Origin: Rhodosalinus sp041365695
Lineage (GTDB): Bacteria > Pseudomonadota > Alphaproteobacteria > Rhodobacterales > Rhodobacteraceae
Assembly (NCBI RefSeq): GCF_041365695.1
Contig: NZ_JBGFSJ010000004.1
Coordinates: 124,001-188,000, forward strand
Direction of reading: 5' to 3'
Length of the DNA: 64,000 bases
Part shown: positions 17,852 to 27,248 of the stretch, piece after piece
Layout: every line of letters starts with the position of its first letter
Numbering within the stretch: the stretch's first letter is position 1
Translations under genes and position numbers: made by a program
The notes under the pieces: generated by a model
Seen by the model: only the letters and a program-made list of their open reading frames with translations
Told to the model about the DNA's origin: nothing
Databases searched by the model: none

Positions 17852-18916
17852 ATGCGCCGCGCGCTCCGGACCGGTCTCGGGGCTCTTCTGATCGTATCGC
17901 TCTGCTGGAGCGCGGTCTCGACCGCGCAGCTCTTCGAGGGCGGGGTCGCGCGCCTCTGGGTGGATCGCCAGGCAGACCGTATCGCCGCCGAGCTGGATCG
18001 GCAGATCGCGCGGCACGCCACCACCGAAGCCGTCGCATCGCGCGTGGAAGCCCATCTCGCCGCCGGCCCGCGCAACTGGCTTGCGCTCGATGCGCTGCTC
18101 GAGGAAGCCCGGCGGGCGGAAATCGCGCTTCCCCCCGGGCTGACGGACCGGATCGACGCCGCGCACGACGCGGATTTCTCGTGGATGGCCCGGACGGAGC
18201 GGTGCCTGGCCTGCACATGGTCCGCCGAGGCGTGCGGCTTCGACCTCGCGATGCTCTGCCGCGCGCCCGTGGAGATCTCGCCGCTCGGTGACCTCACCGG
18301 ACTGGTCCGCGCGGGCACGGCCTATGTGCGCGGCGGCGACGTGGACGATGTGGACCTCGCGCTCTCCGCCATCGGCCTGAGCGCCACGGCGCTCGTCGTC
18401 GCGACCGGAGGCAGTTCCATGGCGGTCAAGGGCGGCGCGGGCCTCGGGAAGCTCGCCCGGCGCATGGGCGCGATGCCGGGCTGGATGGCGCGCACCCTCT
18501 CGGACGCGGCGCGGCATGGCTACGACTGGGCCGGCCTGCCTAGGGTGCGTGGGTTCGACGACCTCGCCGCGCTCGCTCGGCCCGCACTGCTGCGCCCCGC
18601 CGTGATCATGCTCGACGACGCGGGGCGCGTGGTGAAGAATGCGGGGCCGGCGGGCGGTCTCTACCTTATCAGCAAGACCGCCGACGCGCGCGACCTGTCG
18701 CGGATGGCGCGCATCTCCGATGCCGTGGACGACCGGTCGGTCGGGCTGGCGGAACTCGTCGGCCGGAGCCGCCTTCTGCGCGCCGCGGTGCGCCTTTCGG
18801 ACGAGGCCGTCGCGCTGGCGATATCGCTGGCGACTGCGCTCGCCGCGCTGGCGGGGCTCGTCCTCTCGGCAGGCACGAATGCGTCGATCCGGGCCGCGAG
18901 GCGCGCACTCCGCTGA
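17852..18916 (+). CDS. unrecognised membrane protein downstream of trpS
   Basis: I do not recognise this 354-residue protein. It has an N-terminal hydrophobic segment (about 7-25, signal anchor or signal peptide). A cysteine-bearing stretch follows, CLACTWSAEACGF then C (about residues 115-135). A moderately hydrophobic middle holds ALSAIGLSATALVVATGG, and a C-terminal membrane helix lies near 325-345. A region VVKNAGPAGGLYLISKTADARDL looks globular and conserved. ATG 17852 starts one nt after the trpS stop (TGAGATG), so translation is coupled. Composition matches the neighbours. Confidence 0.75.
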   Translation: MRRALRTGLGALLIVSLCWSAVSTAQLFEGGVARLWVDRQADRIAAELDRQIARHATTEAVASRVEAHLAAGPRNWLALDALLEEARRAEIALPPGLTDRIDAAHDADFSWMARTERCLACTWSAEACGFDLAMLCRAPVEISPLGDLTGLVRAGTAYVRGGDVDDVDLALSAIGLSATALVVATGGSSMAVKGGAGLGKLARRMGAMPGWMARTLSDAARHGYDWAGLPRVRGFDDLAALARPALLRPAVIMLDDAGRVVKNAGPAGGLYLISKTADARDLSRMARISDAVDDRSVGLAELVGRSRLLRAAVRLSDEAVALAISLATALAALAGLVLSAGTNASIRAARRALR

Positions 18917-19102
18917 GATCCGGCCCGGGGCCGCTGCGGCGCGGCGCTGTCACAAAACCGACTCCTGCTTGACCTAACGTCCGATGCTGGCGACTCGTTC
19001 GCCCCCGGTGCCGGTCTCCCTGTCGCACCGCGGTCCGGTGCCGCCCTCTTCGCCCGGCGCCCGATCGCCCTCGGCTGCCCTCGGCCGGGGGTGATTACGG
19101 TC

Positions 19103-19131
19103 TGGACCTCCTCCGGCGCCGCCCCTAGGGT
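19103..19131 (+). promoter_or_regulatory. predicted promoter of the branched-chain aminotransferase gene
   Basis: TGGACC (19103-19108), 17 nt, TAGGGT (19126-19131), about 37 nt before the ATG. The rest of the 251-nt gap from 18917 shows only GC-rich sequence and a weak hairpin right after the upstream stop. I found no leader peptide or riboswitch in it. Confidence 0.42.
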
Positions 19132-19167
19132 CGCGCGCGATCCGAACGAGGGGAGGCGTTTTCGGCC

Positions 19168-20031
19168 ATGGCCACCGGCACGAATATCAGGACTTACTTC
19201 GACGGGCGCTGGCATGACGGCGACATCCCCGTGATGAAGGCCGCCGACCACGGTTCCTGGCTCGGCACGACGGTTTTCGACGGGGCGCGCTACGTGAACG
19301 GGATCGCGCCCGATCTCGACGCGCATTGCGCGCGGGTGAACCGCTCCGCCGAGGCGCTGATGATCGAGCCCACGGTCACCGCCGAGGACATGGTGGAAAT
19401 CGTGCGCGACGGGTTGAGGGCCTACCCGAAGGAGGCCGCCATCTACATCCGCCCGATGTACTGGGCGCTCGAGGGCGATTATCTGGGCATCGTGCCGAAG
19501 AAGGGCGCGACGGGTTTCGCGATCTCGCTGGAGGAGATCCCCATGGCCGCACCCGACGCGGCCACCACGCTCACCACCACCCGCTTCCGCCGCCCGGTGC
19601 TGGAGGACGCCGTGGTGAACGCCAAGGCCGGCTGCCTCTATCCGAACAATGCACGGATGCTGGCTGAGGCGCGGGCGAAAGGCTTCGGCAACGCGCTCGT
19701 GGCCGACGCGCTCGGTAACGTGGCCGAGGCCGCCACCGCGAACGTCTTCATGGTCCGGGACGGCGTGGCCTTCACCCCCATCGCCAACGGCACCTTCCTC
19801 GCGGGGATCACCCGCGCGCGGCACATGGCCAACATGCGCGCCGACGGGATCGAGGTTCGCGAGGCGGTGCTGAGCTTCGACGATTTCCGCAATGCGGACG
19901 AGGTATTCCTGTCGGGTAACCTGATGAAGGTGACGCCCGTGACGGCCTTCGACGACACGCGGTACCAGGTGGGGCCGGTCACCCGCCGGGTGCGCGAGCT
20001 CTACTGGGACTGGGCGGCGTCCTCTGCATGA
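19168..20031 (+). CDS. ilvE: branched-chain amino acid aminotransferase (PLP fold type IV)
   Basis: The 287-residue class IV transaminase has DHGSWLGTTVFDGARYV, RPMYWALEGDYLG and the PLP-lysine region VVNAKAGCLYPNN, plus EAATANVFMVRDG and FLAGITRARHM. It interconverts Leu, Ile and Val with their 2-oxo acids. IlvE is the best fit, but fold-type IV relatives (D-amino acid transaminase, aminodeoxychorismate lyase) have similar motifs. It is monocistronic by appearance. Confidence 0.85.
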   Translation: MATGTNIRTYFDGRWHDGDIPVMKAADHGSWLGTTVFDGARYVNGIAPDLDAHCARVNRSAEALMIEPTVTAEDMVEIVRDGLRAYPKEAAIYIRPMYWALEGDYLGIVPKKGATGFAISLEEIPMAAPDAATTLTTTRFRRPVLEDAVVNAKAGCLYPNNARMLAEARAKGFGNALVADALGNVAEAATANVFMVRDGVAFTPIANGTFLAGITRARHMANMRADGIEVREAVLSFDDFRNADEVFLSGNLMKVTPVTAFDDTRYQVGPVTRRVRELYWDWAASSA

Positions 20032-20055
20032 GGGGCGCGCGCCGGGACAGACGCA

Positions 20056-20084
20056 TTGCCTGACCCCGGCGCAGCCGTCATGAT
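20056..20084 (+). promoter_or_regulatory. predicted promoter of the universal stress protein gene
   Basis: TTGCCT (20056-20061), 17-nt spacer and CATGAT (20079-20084), 27 nt before the ATG at 20112. Confidence 0.38.
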
Positions 20085-20111
20085 GCCGGTCACAGCGAGG
20101 AGAGCCTGGCC

Positions 20112-20567
20112 ATGCGCAAGTTCCTTGTCGTTCTGGACGACAGCCAAGAGTGCCTGAACGCGATGCGCTTCGCGGCCATGCGCGCGGCGAACACCGGCGG
20201 CGGCGTCGAGGTCCTGGCCGTCATCGCTCCCGACGAGTTCAACCACTGGATCGGCGTGGGCGAGGTCATGCGGGAGGAGGCGCGCGAGCGCATTCACGCC
20301 CATTTCGAGGTGTTCGCCAAGTGGATGCGCGACAAGCAGAACGTGGATCCGGAACTGGTGATCCGCGAAGGCGAGCAGGTGCCCGAGATCCTCGCGCAGG
20401 TCAGGGATGACCCCGACGTCGGCGTCGTCGTGCTGGGTGCGGCGACGGGCGCCAAGGGGCCGGGGCCACTGGTCACGCAGCTGACCAAGAATGCAGGCTC
20501 GCTTCCCGTTCCGATCACCATCGTGCCGGGCGACATGTCGAAGGACCGGCTGCAGGCGATCACGTGA
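20112..20567 (+). CDS. universal stress protein (UspA family)
   Basis: This 151-residue single-domain protein begins KFLVVLDDSQECLNAMRFA, the Usp beta-alpha start. It has VVVLGAATGAKGPGPL in place of the ATP-binding G-2x-G-9x-G(S/T), then PVPITIVPG. Usp proteins bind nucleotides and help survival under stress; the specific role is unknown. The SD GAGGAGAG is strong. Confidence 0.9.
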   Translation: MRKFLVVLDDSQECLNAMRFAAMRAANTGGGVEVLAVIAPDEFNHWIGVGEVMREEARERIHAHFEVFAKWMRDKQNVDPELVIREGEQVPEILAQVRDDPDVGVVVLGAATGAKGPGPLVTQLTKNAGSLPVPITIVPGDMSKDRLQAIT

Positions 20568-20584
20568 ACCGCGCCTCGGCGAAC

Positions 20585-20599
20585 TTAGAACCGTTCCAA
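20585..20599 (+). promoter_or_regulatory. candidate Irr (ICE-box) operator upstream of nfuA
   Basis: TTAGAA (20585-20590), CCG, TTCCAA (20594-20599) is a near-perfect inverted repeat with one mismatch. It resembles the alphaproteobacterial iron-control element TTAGAA-N3-TTCTAA. A TTGACA -35-like hexamer starts three nt downstream at 20603. An Irr site before an Fe-S carrier gene makes regulatory sense, but this is a visual match only. Confidence 0.45.
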
Positions 20600-20658
20600 A
20601 CCTTGACACCCCGGCGGCCGAAGCGCATTTCTCATTCAAAGATCGAGAGGGCTTCGCC

Positions 20659-21222
20659 ATGTTCATCCAGACCGAGTCGACACCGAACCCGGCCACGCTC
20701 AAATTCCTGCCCGGCCAGACCGTGCTGGAGACGGGCACGGCGGATTTCCCCTCGCCGGAGGGCGCGGACGCGTCCCCGCTCGCCAAGCGCATCTTCGGCG
20801 TGCCGGGCGTCTCCGGCGTTTTCTTCGGGTCCGATTTCGTCACCGTCACCAAGGGCGAGGACGTGGAATGGGACCACATCAAGCCCGCCGTTCTCGGCGC
20901 GATCATGGATCACTTCCAGTCCGGACAGCCGGTCATGGCGGGGGCGGCGCAGGCCCCTTCGGGCCATGCCGTGCACGAGGGCGAGGATTCCGAGATCGTC
21001 GGGCAGATCGTCCAGCTTCTCGACACGCGGGTGCGCCCGGCCGTGGCGCAGGACGGCGGCGACATCACCTTCCACGGTTTCGAGAAGGGCGTCGTCTACC
21101 TGCACATGCAGGGCGCCTGCGCGGGCTGCCCGTCTTCGACCCTCACGCTGAAAATGGGCATCGAGAACCTGCTGCGCCACTACATCCCCGAAGTGACCGA
21201 GGTGCGGCCCGTCGGGGTGTGA
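20659..21222 (+). CDS. nfuA: Fe-S cluster carrier protein NfuA (NifU-like)
   Basis: The 187-residue protein has an N-terminal Nfu-N domain (MFIQTESTPNPATLKFLPG) and a C-terminal NifU domain. The latter holds the cluster-binding CAGC near residues 154-157 and VRPAVAQDGGDITFHGFEKG. It receives [4Fe-4S] clusters and delivers them to apo-enzymes. ATG 20659 follows GAGAGGG. The next gene, tsaB, begins four nt after its stop. Confidence 0.95.
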   Translation: MFIQTESTPNPATLKFLPGQTVLETGTADFPSPEGADASPLAKRIFGVPGVSGVFFGSDFVTVTKGEDVEWDHIKPAVLGAIMDHFQSGQPVMAGAAQAPSGHAVHEGEDSEIVGQIVQLLDTRVRPAVAQDGGDITFHGFEKGVVYLHMQGACAGCPSSTLTLKMGIENLLRHYIPEVTEVRPVGV

Positions 21223-21226
21223 CCGT

Positions 21227-21817
21227 GTGAGCGACCTCGCGATCGGTTTCGACTGCTCGGCCGCGCATTGCGCGGCCGCGCTCGTCTCGGAGGGGCGCGT
21301 CCTGGACGCCGCCGCCGAGGAGATGGGCCGCGGCCAGGCGGAGCGGCTCATGCCGCTGCTGGAGGAATTGCTCGCGCGCCACGGCCGGGCATGGCGCGAC
21401 CTTGCGGTCATCGGGGTGGGCGTGGGACCGGGCAACTTCACCGGCATCCGCATCGCCGTCGCCGCCGCCCGGGGCCTTGCGCTGGCGCTCGACATCCCCG
21501 CGATCGGCGTGACCGGTTTCGAGGCGATCGGGCTCGATCGGTGCGACGCCCATCTCGCCGTGCTGCCCGCACCGCGCGACCAGCTCTACGCGGCCGCGCC
21601 GGGCGGGATGCCGCGGCTGATCCCGTCCGAAACGCCCGAGGATCCGGCCCGCCCGTTCGCATTTCCGCCACCCGCGGCCGAGCTCGCCGCCGCGATCGCC
21701 CGAATCGCCGCCGCGAAGGCGCATGGCGCCGCGCCGCCCCCCGCGCCCCTCTACGTGCGGCCGGCGGACGCGGCGCCGGCGCGCGACGCACCGCCCCGGC
21801 TGCTCGATGACGCCTGA
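21227..21817 (+). CDS. tsaB: tRNA threonylcarbamoyladenosine biosynthesis protein TsaB
   Basis: This 196-residue ASKHA-fold partner of TsaD and TsaE is needed for t6A37 of ANN-decoding tRNAs. It has IGFDCSAAHCAAALV at the N-terminus, RGQAERLMPLLEELL, and GVGPGNFTGIRIAVAAARGLALAL. The start is GTG at 21227. The rimI start lies inside its last codons. Confidence 0.93.
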   Translation: MSDLAIGFDCSAAHCAAALVSEGRVLDAAAEEMGRGQAERLMPLLEELLARHGRAWRDLAVIGVGVGPGNFTGIRIAVAAARGLALALDIPAIGVTGFEAIGLDRCDAHLAVLPAPRDQLYAAAPGGMPRLIPSETPEDPARPFAFPPPAAELAAAIARIAAAKAHGAAPPPAPLYVRPADAAPARDAPPRLLDDA

Positions 21818-22238
21818 GGCCTGCGCGGCGCTTCATGCCCGCGGCTTCGACACCGGGCGCCCCTGGCGCGCGGCGGAGTTCGCTGCCCTGCTCGACAGCC
21901 CCCACGTCTTCGTGGTGGGCGACGGCACCGCCTTCGCCCTCGGCCGCGCGCTCGCCGGCGAGGCCGAGCTTCTCACCATCGTCACCGATCCCGGCCACAG
22001 GCGCCGGGGCCTCGCGCGCGACCGGCTCGAACGCTTCGAGGCCGAGGCACGGGCACGCGGCGCCGCGACGGCCTTTCTGGAGGTCGCCGAGGACAATCCG
22101 GCCGCGCGCGCGCTCTACATCGCGGCGGGCTATGCCGAGGCCGGGCGGCGGCCCGCCTACTACCCGCGCGGCACGGCCGCGCCGGCGGCCGCGCTTGTGC
22201 TGACCAGATGCCTCGGAACCGCGGCCGGGAGCGTGTGA
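21807..22238 (+). CDS. rimI: GNAT N-acetyltransferase, RimI-like
   Basis: The 143-residue protein has the acetyl-CoA loop DPGHRRRGLARDRLERFE and the EVAEDNPAARALYIAAGYAEAGRR motif typical of RimI, which acetylates the N-terminus of ribosomal protein S18. It overlaps tsaB by 11 nt; tsaB-rimI is a conserved pair. The exact substrate here is inferred from context. Confidence 0.88.
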   Translation: MTPEACAALHARGFDTGRPWRAAEFAALLDSPHVFVVGDGTAFALGRALAGEAELLTIVTDPGHRRRGLARDRLERFEAEARARGAATAFLEVAEDNPAARALYIAAGYAEAGRRPAYYPRGTAAPAAALVLTRCLGTAAGSV

Positions 22239-22245
22239 AAAACGG

Positions 22246-22276
22246 TTGACCGTGCTCGCGCGCTGCGGCCTAAACT
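22246..22276 (+). promoter_or_regulatory. predicted promoter of the BMP transporter operon
   Basis: TTGACC (22246-22251) and TAAACT (22271-22276) are 19 nt apart; the frame-shifted CTAAAC gives an 18-nt spacer. An untranslated leader of roughly 80 nt would follow. I see no known riboswitch fold in it. Confidence 0.4.
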
Positions 22277-22363
22277 GCACGCGATCAACAAAGATCGAGA
22301 CGGCCCGCGCCAGGCGTCCCCCGCGCCCCGAAGAGCCGCGCGCCACCTGACTGGGAGACCGAG

Positions 22364-23359
<996 letters not shown>

Positions 23360-23384
23360 GGACCGCGCGCCGCCCACCGTCCAG

Positions 23385-23409
23385 AAGGCCGCGCCGTGGG
23401 CGCGGCCTT
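23385..23409 (+). terminator. 11-bp GC hairpin between substrate-binding protein and ATPase genes
   Basis: Arms 23385-23395 and 23399-23409 pair perfectly around a 3-nt GTG loop (AAGGCCGCGCC / GGCGCGGCCTT), followed by one more T. It lies 25 nt after the receptor stop and 20 nt before the ATPase start. It is probably a partial terminator or mRNA-stabilising element giving more receptor than pump, as in many ABC operons. Confidence 0.6.
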
Positions 23410-23429
23410 TCCGCAGCCGAGAGGGCCTG

Positions 23430-25037
23430 ATGACAGACGCGCCGCCCGCTATCGAACTTCGCGGCATCTCCAAGGCCTTCGGCCCGGTGCAGGCCAACAG
23501 GGACATCGACATCGCCGTCGCGCCCGGAACGATCCACGGGATCATCGGCGAGAACGGGGCGGGCAAGTCCACGCTCATGTCGATCCTCTACGGCTTCTAC
23601 AAGGCCGATGCCGGAGAGATCTTCATACACGGCGAGCGGACCGAGATCCCCGACAGCCAGGCCGCGATCGCGGCCGGCATCGGAATGGTGTTCCAGCACT
23701 TCAAGCTGGTGCCCAACTTCACCGTGCTCGAGAACGTCATCCTCGGCGCCGAGGAGGGCGGGCTGCTGAAACCCTCGCTCGCGAAGGCCCGCGCGGCGCT
23801 CAGGCAGCTCGCGGCGGATTACGAGCTCAACGTCGATCCCGACGCCATCGTGGAAACGCTTTCGGTCGGCCACCAGCAACGGGTGGAGATCCTGAAGGCG
23901 CTCTACCGCCAGGCCGACATCCTGATCCTCGACGAGCCCACGGGCGTGCTCACGCCCGCCGAGGCGGACCACCTCTTCCGCATCCTCGCCGGGCTCAGGC
24001 GCGAGGGGAAGACCATCGTTCTGATCACCCACAAGCTGCGCGAGATCATGGAAATCACCGACACGGTGAGCGTGATGCGGCGCGGCGAGATGACCGCCAC
24101 GGTCAAGACATCCGGAACCAGCCCCGAGGCGCTCGCCGAGCTGATGGTCGGGCGCAAGGTGCTCTTGCGGGTGGACAAGACGCCCGCCCGGCCGGGCGCA
24201 GTCGTCCTGGAGGCCGAGAAGCTGCGCGTCGTGGACGAGAAGGGTGTCGAACGGCTCAAGGGCGTCGATCTCTCGGTGCGCGCGGGCGAGATCGTGGGGA
24301 TCGCGGGCGTGGCCGGCAACGGCCAGTCCGAGTTGCTCGAGGTGCTGGGCGGCATGCGGGAGGCCGCCGGCCGCGTGCGCGTCAACGGAACCGACATCGC
24401 GCTTGCCGGACGCCGCGCCGATGCCGGGTCGCGCCGCGCCCGCGGCATCAGCCACGTCCCCGAGGATCGCCAGCGCGCCGGGCTCATCATGGAGTTCACC
24501 GCCTGGGAGGACAGCGTCTTCGGCTATCACCGGGCGCCCGAATACAATCGCGGACCGTTCATGGACAACGACGCGATCCGCCGCGACGCGGAAGGCAAGA
24601 TCGAACGTTTCGACATCCGCCCGACCGACTGCCGGCTCAAGGCGCGCAACTTCTCGGGCGGCAACCAGCAGAAGATCGTGCTGGCCCGCGAGATGGACCG
24701 CAACCCCGACCTCCTCCTCGTCGGGCAGCCCACCCGGGGCGTGGACATCGGCGCGATCGAGTTCATCCACCAGGAGATCGTGCGCCTGCGCGACGCGGGC
24801 AAGGCGATCCTGCTCGTCTCGGTGGAGCTCGACGAGATCTTCTCGCTCTCCGATCGGATCGTCGTGATGTTCGACGGCCGGATCATGGGCGAGCGCGATC
24901 CGCAGGCCACCGACGAGCGCGAGCTGGGCCTGCTGATGGCCGGTATCGAGGGCGAGCCCGACAAGCCGGACTGGCAGGCGGTGGACGAGCAGATCGAGAA
25001 GGTCGAGGCCGAGGAGGAGGCCGCACGCCATGGATAG
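23430..25037 (+). CDS. ABC transporter ATP-binding protein with two nucleotide-binding domains (BMP/nucleoside importer)
   Basis: The 535-residue protein holds tandem ABC domains. Domain 1 has Walker A GENGAGKST near residue 42, LSVGHQQRVEI and Walker B LILDEPTGVL. Domain 2 has a degenerate Walker A (GVAGNGQSELL, near 290), FSGGNQQKIVLARE and LLVGQPTRGVD. The degenerate second site is normal for the RbsA/YufO class. It powers the two downstream permeases and overlaps the first by 8 nt. Confidence 0.93.
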   Translation: MTDAPPAIELRGISKAFGPVQANRDIDIAVAPGTIHGIIGENGAGKSTLMSILYGFYKADAGEIFIHGERTEIPDSQAAIAAGIGMVFQHFKLVPNFTVLENVILGAEEGGLLKPSLAKARAALRQLAADYELNVDPDAIVETLSVGHQQRVEILKALYRQADILILDEPTGVLTPAEADHLFRILAGLRREGKTIVLITHKLREIMEITDTVSVMRRGEMTATVKTSGTSPEALAELMVGRKVLLRVDKTPARPGAVVLEAEKLRVVDEKGVERLKGVDLSVRAGEIVGIAGVAGNGQSELLEVLGGMREAAGRVRVNGTDIALAGRRADAGSRRARGISHVPEDRQRAGLIMEFTAWEDSVFGYHRAPEYNRGPFMDNDAIRRDAEGKIERFDIRPTDCRLKARNFSGGNQQKIVLAREMDRNPDLLLVGQPTRGVDIGAIEFIHQEIVRLRDAGKAILLVSVELDEIFSLSDRIVVMFDGRIMGERDPQATDERELGLLMAGIEGEPDKPDWQAVDEQIEKVEAEEEAARHG

Positions 25038-26121
25038 GATGCCGGCCTGGGCCGATGCCGTGCTCGTGCCGCTGGTGTCGCTGCTGCTCGCGGGGGCGCT
25101 TTCGGCGCTCGTCATCCTCGCCATCGGCGAAAGCCCGTTGGCGGCATTTCGCCTGATGGTCGACGGCGCGCTGATGCGAAGCGCGGGCTGGGGCTACACG
25201 CTCTACTACGCCACCAACTTCGTCTTCACCGGCCTCGCGGTGGCAGTCGCCTTCCACGCGCGGCTCTTCAACATCGGCGGCGAAGGCCAGGCCATGCTGG
25301 GCGGGCTCGGTGTCGCGCTCGTCTGCCTGTCCATCCCATGGCCGCACTGGACCCTGGCGCTGGCCGCGGCGAGCCTGGGCGCGGCGGCCTTCGGCGCGCT
25401 CTGGGCGGTCGTCCCGGCCTGGCTGCAAGCCACGCGCGGCAGCCACATCGTGATCACCACGATCATGTTCAACTTCATCGCCGCGGCCTTGCTCAACTAC
25501 CTGCTGGTGAACGTGCTGAAGCCCGCGGGCTCGATGGACCCGGCCTCGGCGCGCTTCCCCGAAGCGGTGCACCTGCCAACCTTCGAGGACATGTTTTCCA
25601 CCGCCGGGACGGCGCTCTTCCGCGGCGCCCCGGCCAACGTGACGTTCTTCGTCGCAATCGCTGCCTGCATCGCCGTCTGGCTTCTGATCTGGCGCACGCG
25701 TCTCGGCTACGAGATCCGGGCGCTGGGCTTTTCGGAGACGGGCGCGCGCTATGCCGGGATCAACCCGGTGCGCGTGGTCGTGGTGACGATGCTGATCTCG
25801 GGCGCGCTGGCGGGGCTGATGGGCATCAACGCCACCATGGGCGAGGCCGAGCGGCTGATCCTGAACTCGACCGAAGGGGCGGGCTTCATCGGGATCGCCG
25901 TGGCGCTGATGGGCCGCAACCACCCGCTGGGCGTGTTCCTGGCGGCGTTGCTGTTCGGCTTTCTCTACCAGGGCGGCGCGGAACTCGCGCTCTGGACCGA
26001 CATTCCGCGCGAACTCATCGTGGTGATCCAGGCGCTCGTGATCCTCTTCACCGGCGCGCTCGACAACATGGTGCGGATGCCGCTCGAGCGGGCCTTCGCC
26101 GGGCGCCGGAGGCGCTGCTGA
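25030..26121 (+). CDS. ABC transporter permease, BMP/nucleoside importer subunit 1
   Basis: This 363-residue inner-membrane protein of the BPD_transp_2 (YufP/YufQ, LivM-like) family has about ten helices. Landmarks are AFHARLFNIGGEGQAMLG and a coupling-helix region GYEIRALGFSETGARYAGINP. The ATG at 25030 overlaps the ATPase stop (ATGGATAG). It pairs with the next gene as a heterodimeric channel. Confidence 0.92.
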   Translation: MDRMPAWADAVLVPLVSLLLAGALSALVILAIGESPLAAFRLMVDGALMRSAGWGYTLYYATNFVFTGLAVAVAFHARLFNIGGEGQAMLGGLGVALVCLSIPWPHWTLALAAASLGAAAFGALWAVVPAWLQATRGSHIVITTIMFNFIAAALLNYLLVNVLKPAGSMDPASARFPEAVHLPTFEDMFSTAGTALFRGAPANVTFFVAIAACIAVWLLIWRTRLGYEIRALGFSETGARYAGINPVRVVVVTMLISGALAGLMGINATMGEAERLILNSTEGAGFIGIAVALMGRNHPLGVFLAALLFGFLYQGGAELALWTDIPRELIVVIQALVILFTGALDNMVRMPLERAFAGRRRRC

Positions 26122-26122
26122 G

Positions 26123-27088
26123 ATGGATTTCGCGACCGTCCTGCAAGTGCTCGACAGCACCCTGCGCCTTGCCACGCCGTTGCTGCTGGCCTGTCTCGCC
26201 GGGCTCTTCTCCGAGCGCGCGGGGATCTTCGACATCGGGCTGGAGGGCAAGATGCTGGCCGCGGCCTTCTTCTCGGCCGCGGTGGCCTTCGCCACCGGAT
26301 CGGTGTGGCTGGGGCTGCTGGCGGGCATGGCGGCCTCGATCGCGCTGTCGGCCCTGCACGGGCTCGCCGCGATCACCTTTCGCGGCAACCAGCTCATCTC
26401 GGGGGTGGCAATCAATTTCCTCGCCGCGGGGCTGACCGTGCTGATCGCGCAGAACTGGTTCAGCCAGGGCGGGCGCACCCCGTCGCTGGTGGGCGGCGCG
26501 CGGTTCGAGGCGGTCAGCCTGCCCCTGGCCGAGACGCTGGCGGGCGTGCCGGTGCTGGGGCCGATCTACGCCGAGCTCGTCTCGGGCCACTCCGTTCTCG
26601 TCTATGTCGCGCTCCTGATGGTGCCGCTCACCTGGTGGGTGCTGTTCCGCACACGGTTCGGGCTGCGGCTGCGCGCGGTGGGCGAGGCGCCCGAGGCGGT
26701 GGACACGGCCGGCATCTCGGTGATCGGGCTGCGCTACGCCGCGGTCGCGATCTGCGGTGTGCTGTGCGGGATCGCCGGCGCCTATCTGGCCACCGGGCTC
26801 CAGGCCGGCTTCGTGAAGGACATGACGGCGGGCCGCGGCTACATCGCGCTCGCCGCGCTCATCTTCGCCAAGTGGCGGCCCTGGCACGCGCTCGGCGCCT
26901 GCCTGCTCTTCGGCTTCCTGCAGGCCGTCGCCCTGCGCTACCAGAATATCGACCTCGGCGTCTTCGTGGTGCCGGTGCAACTGATGGACGCGCTGCCCTA
27001 CATCCTCACGGTCGTGATCCTGGCCGGCTTCGTCGGTCGTGCGATCCCCCCGCGGGCGGGCGGAGAGCCATACGTGAAGGAAAGATGA
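26123..27088 (+). CDS. ABC transporter permease, BMP/nucleoside importer subunit 2
   Basis: The 321-residue partner permease has SERAGIFDIGLEGKMLAAAFF near the N-terminus and FGLRLRAVGEAPEAVDTAGISV as the ATPase-contact region, then multiple helices. It starts one nt after the previous stop (TGAGATG). It is the last gene of the transporter; the 160-nt gap that follows is featureless GC-rich sequence. Confidence 0.92.
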   Translation: MDFATVLQVLDSTLRLATPLLLACLAGLFSERAGIFDIGLEGKMLAAAFFSAAVAFATGSVWLGLLAGMAASIALSALHGLAAITFRGNQLISGVAINFLAAGLTVLIAQNWFSQGGRTPSLVGGARFEAVSLPLAETLAGVPVLGPIYAELVSGHSVLVYVALLMVPLTWWVLFRTRFGLRLRAVGEAPEAVDTAGISVIGLRYAAVAICGVLCGIAGAYLATGLQAGFVKDMTAGRGYIALAALIFAKWRPWHALGACLLFGFLQAVALRYQNIDLGVFVVPVQLMDALPYILTVVILAGFVGRAIPPRAGGEPYVKER

Positions 27089-27248
27089 GGCATCGGGGCC
27101 GCATCCGGGGCGCCCGCGCGCAGCCTCGCACCGGCCGCCGCGGCAGCGTCCCCGGCAACGCCCTGCCGGCAAGACCAGCGCCCCGCTGCCCCGCGTCGCC
27201 ACGCGCCAGCAACTTGCCAAGCCGCCAGCGGGAGGGCTAGGAAAGGTC

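Noticed and set aside
16738..18318. Upstream in-frame extension of the rhomboid-like gene to about 755 codons
   Set aside because: The extension runs antisense through trpS and has no recognisable domain; ATG 16737 with GGAGAG gives a normal rhomboid length.
18917..19167. Possible leader peptide or T-box/attenuator upstream of ilvE
   Set aside because: No short ORF rich in Leu, Ile or Val codons and no convincing terminator/antiterminator pair was visible.
24290..24340. Degenerate Walker A in the second half of the nucleoside ABC ATPase as a sign of a broken gene
   Set aside because: The RbsA/YufO class normally has a degenerate second nucleotide site; the frame and other motifs are intact.
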